64,000 nucleotides of DNA from Merzomyia westermanni (taxonomy: Eukaryota > Arthropoda > Insecta > Diptera > Tephritidae), in assembly GCA_949987695.1 (NCBI GenBank), contig OX465288.1:103449568-103513567 (forward strand), given 5' to 3'. Below the pieces are notes generated by a model that was not told the DNA's origin, did not search any database, and saw only the letters and a list, made by a program, of their open reading frames with translations. Each line of letters starts with the position of its first letter. Position 1 is the stretch's first letter. Positions 1 through 10,809 of the stretch are shown here, one piece after another. The translations under genes were made by a program, and so were the position numbers.

Positions 1-2
1 TA

Positions 3-470
3 CTAGAATGCAAAAGAAGTTTTGAAAGGCTTAGTATAGAACATAGAGTACATATCTATTGGACCCCAGGTCATAAGGGTATAGAGGGAAACGAGAAGGC
101 TGATGAGCTAGCAAAGAGTGGCGTAGGACTATTTCACTAAGGGAAGTAAAACGAAAGTGCGATTTACACATGGTTAAAAAGCAGATAAGGCATGGAAAGA
201 ACTGCGAGGCTGTAACATCACCAAAACCATGTGTAAATCACTGTAAGTACTGCCTTTTGGCAGGCCATGCCCACAAGATGGGTCTTGTTTCCGACAGTAT
301 GTGTGGAAAATGCAAAGTGCAGACGGAGACTGTGGAGCATGATATGTGCACATGCCCCGCACTGTCCAGACTGCGGCTAAACACTTTTGGAAAGGCGCAA
401 TTGCCCAACCTAGATTCACTTACAGAAATAAGCCGAAGTAGGCTTCTGACCTTTGCCAAAAACACATTAC
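3..470 (+). pseudogene. LINE (RNase H type) C-terminal fragment
   Basis: The frame from base 3 reads the end of a retroelement RNase H domain, with a WTPGHKGIEGNEKADELA motif, and stops near 140. A second frame (170-470) carries the cysteine-rich tail usual after RNase H in I/LOA-like LINEs: a CxxC pair, HKMGL, another CxxC, then TxEHDMCTCPAL. RNase H would remove template RNA during target-primed reverse transcription. The frame change at about 140-170 shows decay. The 5' part lies outside the window, and the 3' end is cut by a mariner at 471. A related fragment lies inverted at 54433-54680. Clade assignment is tentative. Confidence 0.75.
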
Positions 471-1336
471 TACGAGGTGTGTTCAAAAAGTATCGCTAAT
501 TTTGTGTTTTTTCAAAAATTATTTATTTATTCATGAATATCTATTTTGTCCCCTTCAAAGTAATCCCCATGAGATATTATTCACTGGTGCCAACGGTTTT
601 TCCAATCTTCGAAGCACTTCAAAAAATCATTTTTTTGTATCTTGTTCAGCTCCTCCTTCGATGCCGTCTTTATCTCGTCAAGAGAAGCGTAACGTCGTCC
701 TTTCATGGGCCTCTTCAGTTTAGGGAACAAGAAAAAGTCACAGGGGGCCAGATCTGGGGAATACGGTGGCTGCGGCATCATTAGTGTGTTGTTTTTGGCC
801 AAAAGGTCGCGCACAAGCAACGATGCGTGAGCAGGGGCGTTATCGTGGTGCAAAAGCCAATTTTTGTTCTTCCACAAATCCGGGCGTTTCTGGCGGATTG
901 CTTCGCGCAAATTGCGCATAACTTGCAGGTAATATTCCTTATTGACATTTCTTCCCTGTGGCAAGAACTCATGATGCACCACGCCCCTGCAATCGAAGAA
1001 AACTGTCAGCAAAACTTTCACATTCGACCGGCAGCTTCCATTGATATGATTGAGCTTTGGTTTCCACGTCATAACCACAAACCCACGATTCGTCACCAGT
1101 TATGACCCTCTGGAGCAAATTTGGGTCGTCGCGGACAGAGTTTAACATCTCATTAGCAATGTTCATGCGATGCTGTTTTTGGTCACAATTGAGCAATTTT
1201 GGTACTAATTTCGCGTAAAAATCGAAGACGATCCAAAACACGTGCAAGCAAAGCAGCTGCCAACAATTAACTGAACATTCAAAATGGCCGAGCTTGTCGG
1301 CATATGTGAGAGACATGAGTACCAACATAACGCCAC
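471..1336 (-). mobile_element. mariner element, truncated
   Basis: A Tc1/mariner-type transposon inserted at a TA in the LINE fragment. The left end (TA, then CGAGGTGTGTTCAAAAAGTA) is a typical mariner terminus. The transposase reads on the minus strand. The N-terminal half of the gene and the right terminal repeat are missing: at about 1336 the sequence passes directly into gypsy copy A. The LINE 3' sequence expected beyond the insertion (preserved in the inverted relative at 54433-54595) is also absent, so a deletion removed the far end of the mariner together with flanking LINE. Confidence 0.8.
581..1230 (-). pseudogene. mariner transposase, C-terminal two-thirds
   Basis: DDE-type cut-and-paste transposase. 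Two overlapping minus frames are needed: one holds KLVPKLL and the first catalytic aspartate in ITGDESWV, the other holds HHDNAPAH (second aspartate) and SPDLAPCDFF (third). The spacing of the last two is 34 residues, the D,D34D signature of mariner proper. The C-terminal WKNRWH ending is present. The N-terminal helix-turn-helix region is not recognisable, and the frame shift near 970-1100 breaks the protein, so it is inactive. Confidence 0.8.
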
Positions 1337-1431
1337 AAATAATATTAAATTTTTAGAACAAATAATCCATTTTACCAATTTACACAAAATTACCCTCGAA
1401 CAAGACTGTAACAATTCCTCCACGAACGGAA

Positions 1432-2047
1432 ATGGTTCTACCAGTTAACTTGAATATAGAAGAAGACAGTGTAGTTTGTAACCAAGAAATACAGGAAGGA
1501 GTATTTTTGGCAAACTTTATTGCACCAGCCAGAGGAATTGTATACGTAAAAATTATGAACGTTAACAGCCATGCAATTAATATCGGGGATTTGAAATTGG
1601 TGACAGAAAAACAAAATATTAAATACAAACAGCTTCGCAAACACATACAGCACTGAACGCTTCGATAGGTTGACGAAAGAGTTGAAACTAGATAAATTAT
1701 ATATGGCCACAGAAACTGAACAGACATTTGCCGCAAATATCAATAAATTTTCCACCTTGAGGGAGAAACGCTTTCAGTAAATAATTTTTATAAACAAAAA
1801 CTGAACCTAACGGACAATAAAAAGCTATAGGTTACCACAAACTCATCATCACGAAATACAGAAACAGGTACAGGGAATGATTGACAGCGATATAGTAGAA
1901 CCATCAGTCAGCCCGTATAACTCCCCACCACTGTTGGTACAAAGAAAAGCGAAAATGATACAAAGAAATGGCGCTTAGTAGTGGACTGCAGAAAACTAAA
2001 TGTTAAATTAGTAAACGACAAATTCCAATAAACGCGATTAGAGGATG
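1432..2047 (+). pseudogene. gypsy copy A protease-RT linker and RT N-terminus
   Basis: The first open stretch (1432-1656) is the linker between protease and reverse transcriptase (VFLANFIAPARGIVYVKIMN). After a frameshift the text continues to about 1780. From about 1840 the RT start is readable: a MIDSDIVEPSVSPYNSP segment and then WRLVVDCRKLN, the conserved start of the RT palm. The hAT-type MITE at 2056 splits the RT immediately afterwards. The same linker is seen inverted at 54012-54392. Confidence 0.7.
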
Positions 2048-2055
2048 TACTAGAT

Positions 2056-2482
2056 CAGAGCCGCCCAAAATAATGCGCAATTTTTCATGCCTATACTCGG
2101 AGTATAGGCAAGCAAATGCAGTCGAAACATGTACGCTATGACGCTAATTCTGCCAGCGTCAAAAAAAAAGATCGTCAAAAACGACTAAGCTTAGATTTCT
2201 GACTTCGGCACATGCGAAGCAATGCTTTTGCTATTCAGCAGTTGAGCAAAGAAGAACGTCCTCACATACATAGCAATATTATTTTTTGATATACACTTGC
2301 AAAAAAACATTCGAAATGTTCAATAAAGAATGGCTGTAAAATTTCACTTTCAATTTAAACAAATAGCACGATTTCACTCAGTGTACTAAGCAAACGCGCG
2401 CACACAATCATACGCTAGCAGATATCAAATGTGTGATTGTATGCGTTGGTAAATAAATTGCGCATTATTTTGGGCGGCTCTG
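2056..2482. mobile_element. hAT-type MITE, 427 bp
   Basis: Perfect 28-bp terminal inverted repeats beginning CAGAGCCGCCCAAAATAATG, at 2056-2083 and 2455-2482. The element is flanked by an 8-bp direct duplication TACTAGAT at 2048-2055 and 2483-2490. CAGAG-type ends with 8-bp duplications are the hallmark of the hAT superfamily. There is no coding capacity, so it must have been moved in trans. It interrupts the gypsy copy A reverse transcriptase. Confidence 0.9.
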
Positions 2483-2490
2483 TACTAGAT

Positions 2491-3566
2491 GTTTAAAGAA
2501 GAGCAAAATATTTCACAACGCTCGATATGATAAGTTCATTTAACCAAATACCGCTACAAAATGAATTAGACCACCTACGGCATTTTCGACCCAAGATGGT
2601 CACTACCAATTCAAACGCTTACCATATGTATTAAAAATATCCTCAAACAGTTTCCAAAGAATGTCAACAATAGCATTGAGCGGTCTAAAATCTGAGGCTT
2701 TCCTCTACGTAGACATCATTGTTTTCGGATGTTCTCTAAAACACCACAACAGAAATTTGTTAAAAGTATTTGACAGATTAAGATTCTACAACCTCAAACT
2801 AAATGCTAGCAAATGCCAATTCCTTAAATCAGAAGTAATTTATTTAGGCCATTCAATAACGGCCAAAGGTATAAAAACCGACCCAGCCAAATGCGAAGTA
2901 GTACGCAATTACCCCAAACCGACAAATCCAGATGAGACTAGTAGGTTCATTGCATCTTTTAATTATTACAGACGTTTCATCCCGGACTTCGCAAAAATCG
3001 TCAAATGCCTCAACTCACTATTGAAAAAAGGAAAACCCTTCATTTGGTCGGAAGAATGCGAAAAGGCATTCAATAACCTAAAAGGGAAACTAATTATACT
3101 TACAACAGATGCATCTGACTTCGCACTAGGAGCTATACCATCACAAGGAGAAATTGGTCACCATTTACCAATATCCTATGCAAGCAAATCTTTGCAGAAG
3201 CATGACATCAACAAACCTATGGTAGAAAAAGGGTTTTTAGCCATTCACTGGGGAATAAGTTATTTTAGGACATATCTTTATGGCAGAAAATTTATTGTCG
3301 TAACTGACCACAGGCCACTAGTATCATTATTTTCACATAGAAATTAATCATCAAAGATGACAGGAATTAGAATAGATTTGTCCGATTACAATTTTGAAAT
3401 TGTATACAAACAAGGTAAAATAAACACCAATGCAGATGCATTATCACCCATCAAGTTAGATAGTGACGTACTTAAGTCAATGATCCCTTTTAGTAAAAAT
3501 GAGAAAGGAGACAAAAAGAAAGTTAATGTATTAACAAGGAGCAAGGCCGCAAAATTTAAAAGATAA
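2491..3566 (+). pseudogene. gypsy copy A reverse transcriptase and RNase H
   Basis: The 2661-3347 frame holds the RT catalytic box, but as YVDII instead of YxDD, so the second catalytic aspartate is lost. It is followed by the thumb (YLGHSITAKGIKTDPAK) and connection (FNYYRRFIPDFAKI). The RNase H part has TTDASDFALGA, although that motif normally begins with a longer stretch deleted here, and VVTDHRPLVSLF. After a stop at 3345 the 3357-3566 frame continues RNase H with FEIVYKQGKINTNADALS. Not functional. Confidence 0.8.
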
Positions 3567-4019
3567 GGAAGATAAAGAAATAGCGCACAAAGATGAAGAA
3601 ACCGGTAAACGCATTAAAGAAAGCATATCTCATAAGAAGTCTCATCAACTTCATATTTGGGAATGCACCTCTTTTAATGACGTAAAGAAAATGAATTGAA
3701 ATTTAATATTGAGAAAGGAAGTATTACTACTATTGAAATAATTAATAATCAAGTGCACGTAACTTGCAGCGATGACCCTTTGAATCTAGATTCAATGTAG
3801 GAGAAACTACATAGTTTACTAAGTAATTCACATATAAAGAAGCTAGCCCTTTGTGAACAAGATTATACTCGTATATATAAAAAGATTGATATGAATGCAG
3901 TCAAGAAGAAATATAATGAATTAGAAATACTAATATACAAAGCTCCAATGGAAATAGATAGCTGATACTTAAGTACAAACTAACAGATGAATTTAGTTGA
4001 ACAACCAGTTCTCAAGAAC
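3567..4019 (+). other. degenerate pol segment between RNase H and integrase
   Basis: No long frame. Matches the inverse complement of 52800-53150 in gypsy copy B, so it belongs to the pol region. The zinc-binding N-terminus of integrase, which is present in copy B at 52479-52719, is missing here. The text jumps from about 3970 to the integrase core near 4020, which indicates an internal deletion. Confidence 0.55.
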
Positions 4020-4555
4020 GGTTTCATTAGAACATTAAAATCAGACAGAGGAACAGAATTTAGGAATGAACTCATAAAACAATTTTGCAACTTAACACTA
4101 AACAAGTATTTTCCACACCATACCACCATGAAACGATAGGCTCACTAGAAAAAAACCATAGCACACTTAACGAGTATTTACTTCCATTTGCCCGCGATTA
4201 TGAATGGGACAAGTGGATCCCGTATTACACTTTTGCATACAACACAACACTAAATGTAGATACATTGTACTCACCGTATGAGTTAGTGTTCGGTAAATTA
4301 CCCACGCTGCCAAGCGACAACATAAATAAACAACCAAAATTTTATGACATTGATAATTACGCCAATGAGTTGAAACTGAGACTCCAAAACTCAATACACA
4401 ACGCCAGAAACATAATAAATATTGCAAAACAAAAACGAAAGGCAAAATATGACAATAATATAAACAAGGTCAAGTTTGAAATAGGAGATTTAGTTTACGT
4501 AAGAGTAGAAAATAAAAAAGCCAAAATCCATATCGTGGCCCATATAGAATTGTAA
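4020..4555 (+). pseudogene. gypsy copy A integrase core and C-terminus
   Basis: Starts with KSDRGTEFRNELIKQF, which contains the second catalytic aspartate of the DDE core. It continues in another frame (4085-4555) with STPYHHETIGSLEKNHSTL, whose conserved glutamate is the third catalytic residue. YELVFGKLPTLP and a basic C-terminal part with FEIGDLVYVRV follow. The first third of integrase is absent. Fossil. Confidence 0.8.
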
Positions 4556-4877
4556 AACCAAACGGAGTAAACTCTGTAATAGACGTATAAGACATAAAGA
4601 ATTACACAATAACATTTTAAAGAAACACTTAGAGATAAGCTAAAGCAAATAAACCATCAGATACATATAATTATACTCAATACTATAAGAAATTACATAT
4701 AAGGAAATATAACCATAGATGTAAGTATGTATATTCATTTATTTCGTTTCTTTAGTTAAACGAAATAAATGTGTCCCTTTTGCGGTAGGGGTGTAGTGAA
4801 TCATTGCCACAAAAACAAACACATCATGCACCAGACGCAACCTTCATATACGTCGGTTTGTATAGCTACAAACATAG

Positions 4878-5866
4878 CTACCTGGTGTATCTTTTAACTC
4901 TGACACAGATTGCTGTGACAAGTGTTTCTCAATTGAAAGAGTAAAGGATTTTCAATATCTTGGAGTCTCTGTTGATCAAAATTTAAATTGGCTTACGCAC
5001 ATTTCACGTCTGAAATCCTACATGTGGTCTACTGTTCGTTATTTCTATAGTCTAAGAAAGATTTGCTCCAATTCCACACTTAAGACTCTATACTATGCCT
5101 TGGTCCACTCAAAGCTCCAATATGGCATAAACTGCTGGGGTGGTGCGTCTTTCAATAAAGTTCGGTATCTTTTAACCATACAAAAATGTATCATAAGGAA
5201 AATATGCAACGTAAGTCGATTACACCACACCATGGAGTTGTTTGTGAACCTGGGAATTCTTCCTGTTAAGCATTTGTACTACTACAAATGTCTAAAGATT
5301 TTTTTCATTCGCTGTGGGTATATGCAAAGTTTAGTCTCTGATAACTATAACTTAAGAGGAAACCTGCAAGGACTGGTTGCTGTACCCACTTCTCGTACTA
5401 CGCGCTTTAATCATTATTATACAATTGTCTCTTGTAAACTTTTCAACGCCTTACCTGCGCCTATACGTACTATTAGGAGCTTGCATAAATTCTTGTCGAA
5501 AGTTAAGTTATTTCTTTTAGAGATACCACACGATGATATTAAAAATTTGCTGAACCCAATCACTTAGAAAGTATTCATTTAATTAATTCTTCTTAAGCCT
5601 AAATATGTAGATACAGCTATTTCATAGCATTTTCATAATTCTTTATAAAATTCCTGCACCCCACACACTATTGTAACATCTATAAATTTTATTTTATGTT
5701 GGCATTCAATACTTAAATGTAAAAACGTATTTTACTATTTTAAAGAATGCTGTACTTTTTCTTACATTTCAATCCTAGCGTCAATTTCTTTGTTTTAAGC
5801 TTCTACCCTTATGTACTTTTGTAAAAATGCGATTTGTAAGAAAAAAGAAATAAAAAAAAAAAAAAA
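4878..5866 (+). mobile_element. 5'-truncated LINE with poly(A) tail
   Basis: A non-LTR retrotransposon fragment inserted in the gypsy LTR. It starts inside the RT C-terminal region, has a long AT-rich 3' UTR and ends in an adenine-rich tail at 5849-5866. Severe 5' truncation and a terminal poly(A) are typical of target-primed reverse transcription. A clear target duplication is not visible because the junction is AT-rich. Confidence 0.8.
4884..5567 (+). pseudogene. LINE RT C-terminal region
   Basis: Open without a stop from the truncation point to 5567. It contains the LGVSVDQNLNWLTHI motif and the thumb-like segment LYYALVHSKLQYGINCWGG, usual at the C-terminal side of Jockey/CR1-type RT. 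The catalytic YADD box lies upstream and is absent, so this is a dead-on-arrival copy, although the remaining frame is intact. That suggests a fairly recent insertion. Confidence 0.8.
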
Positions 5867-6215
5867 ATTATCTTGACCAATAACCACTTGCATAACGCAA
5901 TGAGACCGGCACGACGCTGGCAGAACATGTGACGACATGCCTAGCTCAGCAAAACGTTGCCTTTGGTCATATCAGCATTAGCTGCTGAATTAGAAATTCA
6001 GCTACTAAGAATATGAAAAGAGGAGGGGTTATGAAAATCTATTTCAGTGATCAAAAATTGTGTAAATAGTTGTAAGTTTTACTGAATAAAACAGAATGAA
6101 TTTGAACTCCCAAATGTTATGTTTATGCTTCATTTCTTCTCAATTTCGGCAGACCTAGTGAATGCCTATTGATGGGCAGAATCCTCTCTGCCTTCACAAA
6201 GAAGAGGGCCACACT

Positions 6216-7286
6216 TTAATACAGACCCAACACATTATCCACTAGGGCGTTTTTGTATCCGTTGCTCGTAGCTATGCTGCGTATGGTGGTGAGCTCTTTC
6301 TTGTACGATTTCGGAGTGAGAGGCGTTCTTTGGAGTCGGTCTACTAAGTGTCTTAATGCTGCATTCTTGTGCTGTTGCAGATGGTTTGATTTAGAATGAA
6401 TTTTGGTGTCCGTGGTTGTTGGTCTTCTATAGATGTCGTAGTTAAACTTGTTTGTGAGTTTGTCAATTCTTATCGTTACGTCCAGGTAGTTCAGTTCTCC
6501 ATCTTTCTCAGTTTCTATAGTTAATTTTATGTTCTCATGCTGCTTGTTTCGGAATTCTAGTATTCGTTCTTCATTGTTGGTACTTAATACCTTGCGTAAA
6601 ATGTCACTCCCAGCTTGGTTTTTAGTTCTTGGATACATTTTATTTCCAAGTTCTGCATGAATGCCTCCATGATGTTGGGTTACCCATTCCCAGTTCGTTT
6701 GTTTGTCTATGTATTTTATTGTTGAACTTGAAGTAGTTTTGCTGTAGAGTTGTTCTTAGTGTATTTTTAATTAGTGCTGTTCTGGCCGTATCCTTTGTTT
6801 GGTTAAGTAGTGTTTTGTTTATTATGTCCAATGTCTCTGGAAGTGGTATAGAAGGGTACAAGTCCTTTATGTCAAAGGATACGATTGTGCTGTTCTCTGC
6901 GAGTTTGACGATTTCAAGTGTTTTTATTAGTTCAGTTGTATTCCTTACTGTATATTCATGGTCTAGTTCAAGAGTGTCATTCAGTATAGTCTTCAGATGT
7001 TTTGACAGTTTATAACCCGGCGCTGACTTGAAATTAATTAAAGGCCGCATTGGCGTATCGGGCTTATATATTTTTGTAGCTCTATTATTGGGGGAGGAGA
7101 TGGGCTCATTTGTGTCAGAGTGTACCCAGTCCTGTCGTCTATTATTTATGTTGCATTTTGTTTTATAGCCCCTTTGATTTCGGTCTGGTATTTATCGGTG
7201 GGGTTTTCGAAAATTACGCCGCATTTCATTTCTTTGATTAGTCTTTCGGTCTTTGTTATGTATTCGTCCTTGTCCTTGGGGCTTAC
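6216..7286 (-). pseudogene. Penelope reverse transcriptase fragment
   Basis: Minus-strand PLE RT in several frames. 7286-7051 gives the N-terminal part with FENPTDKYQTEIKGAI. 7050-6640 gives RPLINFKSAPGYKLSKHL and VSFDIKDLYPSIPL (first catalytic aspartate). 6638-6216 gives LNYLDVTIRID and HKNAALRHLVDRLQRTPL. The YVDD box expected between the last two blocks is deleted. It abuts the next Penelope head to head at 7287. Homologous to the intact copy at 13348-15016. Confidence 0.85.
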
Positions 7287-8014
7287 AAGCTTACCTGTGA
7301 ATGTCAGCTCACCTATATAGGACAAACAGGACGGAAAATAAGTACACGATTTTGGGAGCACATCAGGGACCACAACAACAAAGCACGGAAACCAACCATG
7401 AAACCAGAATCGAGCTTTGCTAATCACATGTTCGATAAAAAATGCACACCGGCAAACATCAAAAACACAGCCAGAACTCTTCACGTGCGAAGAAAAGGTC
7501 GACGCTTAGATGTGCTTGAAAACATGGAAATATACAAACTAAAGACGTTTGACGGGAGAATAATAAACGAACAAACAAGCACCAATTCTGATGTAATATT
7601 TGAACCGCTAAAACTAACTTACAAAAAACAAAACAACGCAGCAGGTACAATAACCAAACGAGAACAATATACGAGCGAACACACAAAACAAACCAAAAGA
7701 CGAAAATCACCGACTTCTACCTGAGTAATGAGCGACAAAAACAACTTTCAATACAGACTATTCAAACACATGATTAACATTACCTGACTTAACATCCCCA
7801 AACTAATTAACGAGCGTCAAAACAACCCTTATTACAGGTACCCGTTCGGGAGCATTCGTAACACATGAACCTAACACACGAACCATATACACGCATATTA
7901 ATATTACCTGGCACAGCATCCAGACTATAAATACATAACAACGGATGGACACAGATCAGAACGAAAACATACACTGAAGATGGCGGATCGCCAAAACCGG
8001 TTTGTGACATAACA
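7287..8014 (+). mobile_element. Penelope 3' part with GIY-YIG endonuclease
   Basis: The frame at 7287-7724 encodes the C-terminal GIY-YIG endonuclease of a Penelope element: LTCECQLTYIGQTGRKISTRF, then the REH-like WEHIRD, an ANIKNTART segment and FDGRIINEQ. This nuclease nicks target DNA to start reverse transcription. The 3' UTR to about 8014 ends with the TGGCGGATCGCC hairpin and the ACCGGTTTGT motif seen at other Penelope 3' ends. The RT part is missing. The region keeps an open frame over 145 codons. Confidence 0.85.
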
Positions 8015-9457
8015 AAAATTTACATTTCTGTCGGAAAAACAGAAAATCCACTCAAATGTAAATATGCTTATTTGACAAATTGGTTTCATTTCTGTCTAAA
8101 AGGTGTCATTTGTCTTAAGCCAAAATAAATACATTTACATGAATGATATAAACTTTTAATTGCTTCTCGATAAAATAGTATAGAAAAACAGAAATGCCAA
8201 TTAATTCCTGCTTCTCGTATAAGAATACTAAATGATCTGAGTCAGGTATTGGTATACCGCAAGACGAATATATGAAAACCCAGTGGGAATTCGCATTTAT
8301 GATATCATTAGAGTAAAAGGCCTTTGCCCTGATGCAATACCAAGATGACCCATGTGTGACGACTGCCACCACTCTGGGGATCAATAGGTGAAATAACTTT
8401 CATTAAAATTGAACAATTGTTGAAAACGCAAAAAAAACCACGCAAAACAAATATAAAAACAACATCCGGTTAGACCCGGATGCCACGGACAGACCGTTGA
8501 CATTCAAAAACTCAAATAAAGCTTAAAATTCAAATCAAAGCTCAAAAGAAACTGACAAAAAAAAATATTCAAAAGAAAACTCAAAGTTCGGAAGTAACCG
8601 CAAACGAGAAATCAAATTAGAATTTAAACAAAACGAATGGCGGGAAAAGAAAAAAATGTAATTTGAATCAACAAACAAAAACCTCAAAATTGCAAACGAA
8701 CCGGTCAGCAGTTACCATGCTGAAAAATAAAAAGAAACAAAAAAAGCCGAACAATATAAGGGTGTTATTGCGACGCCCGGTGCTTGCCCCACCCTCATCC
8801 ATGGCCATCGACGCAACTGTTTCGATGGCCCCTTATCAGAAATCCTATATGCCTTCTAAATCAAATGCGTCAGCATTCCCATTTTATACAACAATTTTAT
8901 TTACATATTATTATTTTAGTTAGCTAAGAAAACATTGTTGAAATAAGGGTTGTCCATTTACTTGTTAAGAAAGATTAATCAATAATTAATAGAATAATGC
9001 CACAGAAAATAAGGAATAAACCTATATTGACTTTAGTTCTGTTTTGGTTTGACAGCAAATTCTGTGAGTGCCCATATTTTTAGACTTACGACTTATGAAA
9101 GAAAAAAAATGGTTTTATGAGTTGATGAACTCTTTGATAAAAAAAGTTAGTTAAGTAATATTCAGAAAATAATTGTTTTATTCAATTACTTGTATATATG
9201 TTATAATTATTCGTTTTGTTTGTTACCATTAGGTTAAGTTATGTTACTCGAATTTAGGTAAGTTTTGGTTTTAGTTTATTAAAATTATTAATTTTATTTT
9301 TTTTATTAACTTTTTTTTTTTTCCTAACTTGTTTCGGTATAATTCAGTATAATGTTTTATTATTCCATTTTTAAGACTTTTCCGTTCATCCTATGTTTTA
9401 AAGTTCCTGCTTTCGTATTCTGCCTCTACTTTATTTAAAATGTATTTAATTATGTTT
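8015..9457. other. AT-rich spacer without recognisable genes
   Basis: No convincing coding region. Bases 8445-8510 (around GCCACGGACAGACCGTTGAC) match 52288-52340 next to the LTR-element leader, so a retroelement remnant is likely there. The stretch 8740-8840 is less AT-rich and unassigned. The rest (8850-9457) is low-complexity AT-rich sequence. Confidence 0.4.
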
Positions 9458-10081
9458 GCTGGGTAGAGCATTTACGGGCATCCAAATAAAACAACGTTGT
9501 TGTTTTTATTTTTTCCCTACGCGTTTCAACGCTCTCCGCGTCTTCATCGGGGGATCTGTATTAATTAGAATATGTAAAATTGTATAAATTCATATGTCAA
9601 TACATTTATCACTTATATCAATCTGAAAAAACTTTAACAAATTGTACTTACATTAAGGCAATTAATTAATTTTATTACATTTAGAATATCACAATTTTAA
9701 AATATTCACTTATTGTCACCTAGCAGTGACGTTTGCCTACTTGCTTTTGGTTTCTTCTTGTTATAGCTGAGTAGACGCTGCTCAGACCGTCGATGCCATC
9801 TTTATAGTTAAGTGTATTTTCTATGTTCTGTTGTATGCGTATACTCTCGAGAGTCAGTCTTGTTTTTCTCTTTTTTCGATGTCCAATATTTCGATGTTTG
9901 TGAAGTCCGCTGTGTGTTTGCTCTTTCTTAGATGCTGTGATAATGCCGTTGCCGTTTTGTTGTTTATTTGATCTTATTTGTGTTCGTTGACTATTATACC
10001 CACTTGCCGTTTTGTTGTGCCAATGTAAAATTTTCCACACGCCTCGTTATCACGACCGACACCGTAAATGCTCTACCCAGC
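9458..10081 (-). mobile_element. second type of Penelope-like element, fragment
   Basis: A minus-strand fragment encoding a GIY-YIG domain (FYIGTTKRQVG, then NEH) different from the Penelope copies elsewhere in the window. The readable protein spans about 10060-9720 and needs frame changes; the 10040-9720 frame holds TRLTLESIRIQQNIENTLNY. It is bounded by an inverted repeat of about 24 bp: TTGCTGGGTAGAGCATTTAC at 9458-9477, with its complement at about 10062-10081. The RT part is missing. A hammerhead-like motif lies downstream at 9515-9556. Confidence 0.65.
9515..9556 (-). ncRNA. degenerate hammerhead ribozyme motif in PLE
   Basis: Read on the minus strand: core heptamer CCGATGA (consensus CUGANGA, one change), stem II GACGC/GCGTT closed by GGAGA, then GAAAC, a very short stem III ACGCGT, a possible cleavage triplet GUA and a short CCC/GGG stem I. 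Type I hammerheads with tiny stem III are known from Penelope-like elements. The changed core base probably weakens or abolishes cleavage. Confidence 0.5.
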
Positions 10082-10809
10082 AAACTAAAATAACAATTGG
10101 CCCATTAAAAATTAAAGTATTTAATTATATTTATAAAATTTTTCTTTCATAGTTAGATCTTACATTTCTTTACTTGGTATCATTGAGTTAAAGGCTCGTT
10201 ATATAACTTTTTTTCTTTTTGTGTTGTTTTTTTTTTTCTCTTAGATAAGTGCTATTTCACTTTATTAATATGAATTAGTCATATATGTTCTTTGATAAAA
10301 TAAAGGTAAGGCAAGTATACATACATATTAGAGCGGGTCATATTGTGGGGATGGATTTTTTTCATCAGGAGTATAACAAAAACGTAATCTACAGATGATT
10401 CTAAGAAAAATTGCTGAAGACACCATAGCTCTAAGTCCGATTTCGAGTCCCCCTTTTTTGCAAAATAGATATTACATTTCTAACAACTTTCATTCAGACA
10501 GCAAAATTTTTGTATTTAAATTTAAAATGGATGAACCAAATCCTTCTACATCATCTGAATCCACTTTATCACATATAGTTGAATACGATATTATTGCATT
10601 TGGTTTATCAAGTGAATTAAATAATCTGAATTTACCGTCTAGTCGTGCCATTTTAAGATTTTTTTTAAGTGATCATGCTAAAATTCAAAGTAAAATGTTT
10701 TCGCATAAAAATTTAACTCCTCATGGAATTGATAAATGGGTTGAAATTTGGAATAAATTGAATATTCAACTAATTGATAGACGTAGTATTCTAAGAAAAC
10801 TAAATGTTT

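Larger units (their letters stand above)
1337..6125 (+). mobile_element. Ty3/gypsy LTR retrotransposon, copy A (degenerate)
   Basis: Order on the plus strand: protease-RT linker, RT, RNase H, integrase, 3' LTR. Gag and the 5' LTR lie outside the window or are lost. It resembles the 17.6/297 group by the look of its linker and polymerase. It is closely related to copy B (52479-57455, opposite strand). Nested inserts are a hAT-type MITE at 2056-2482 and a LINE at 4878-5866. Many frameshifts and an internal deletion near 3960-4020 make it a fossil. Confidence 0.8.
4794..6125 (+). repeat. gypsy copy A 3' LTR, split by a LINE
   Basis: The LTR begins near AGTGAATCATTGCCAC at 4797. It matches the inverse complement of 63330-63658, including the stretch around GGCACGACGCTGGCAGAACA. 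The right-hand LTR is continuous, whereas this one is interrupted by 4878-5866. The ends are approximate because no second LTR of copy A is in the window. Confidence 0.7.

Noticed and set aside
6126..6215. Short sequence between LTR and Penelope as a separate element
   Set aside because: Too short to assign. Possibly LTR end plus flank.
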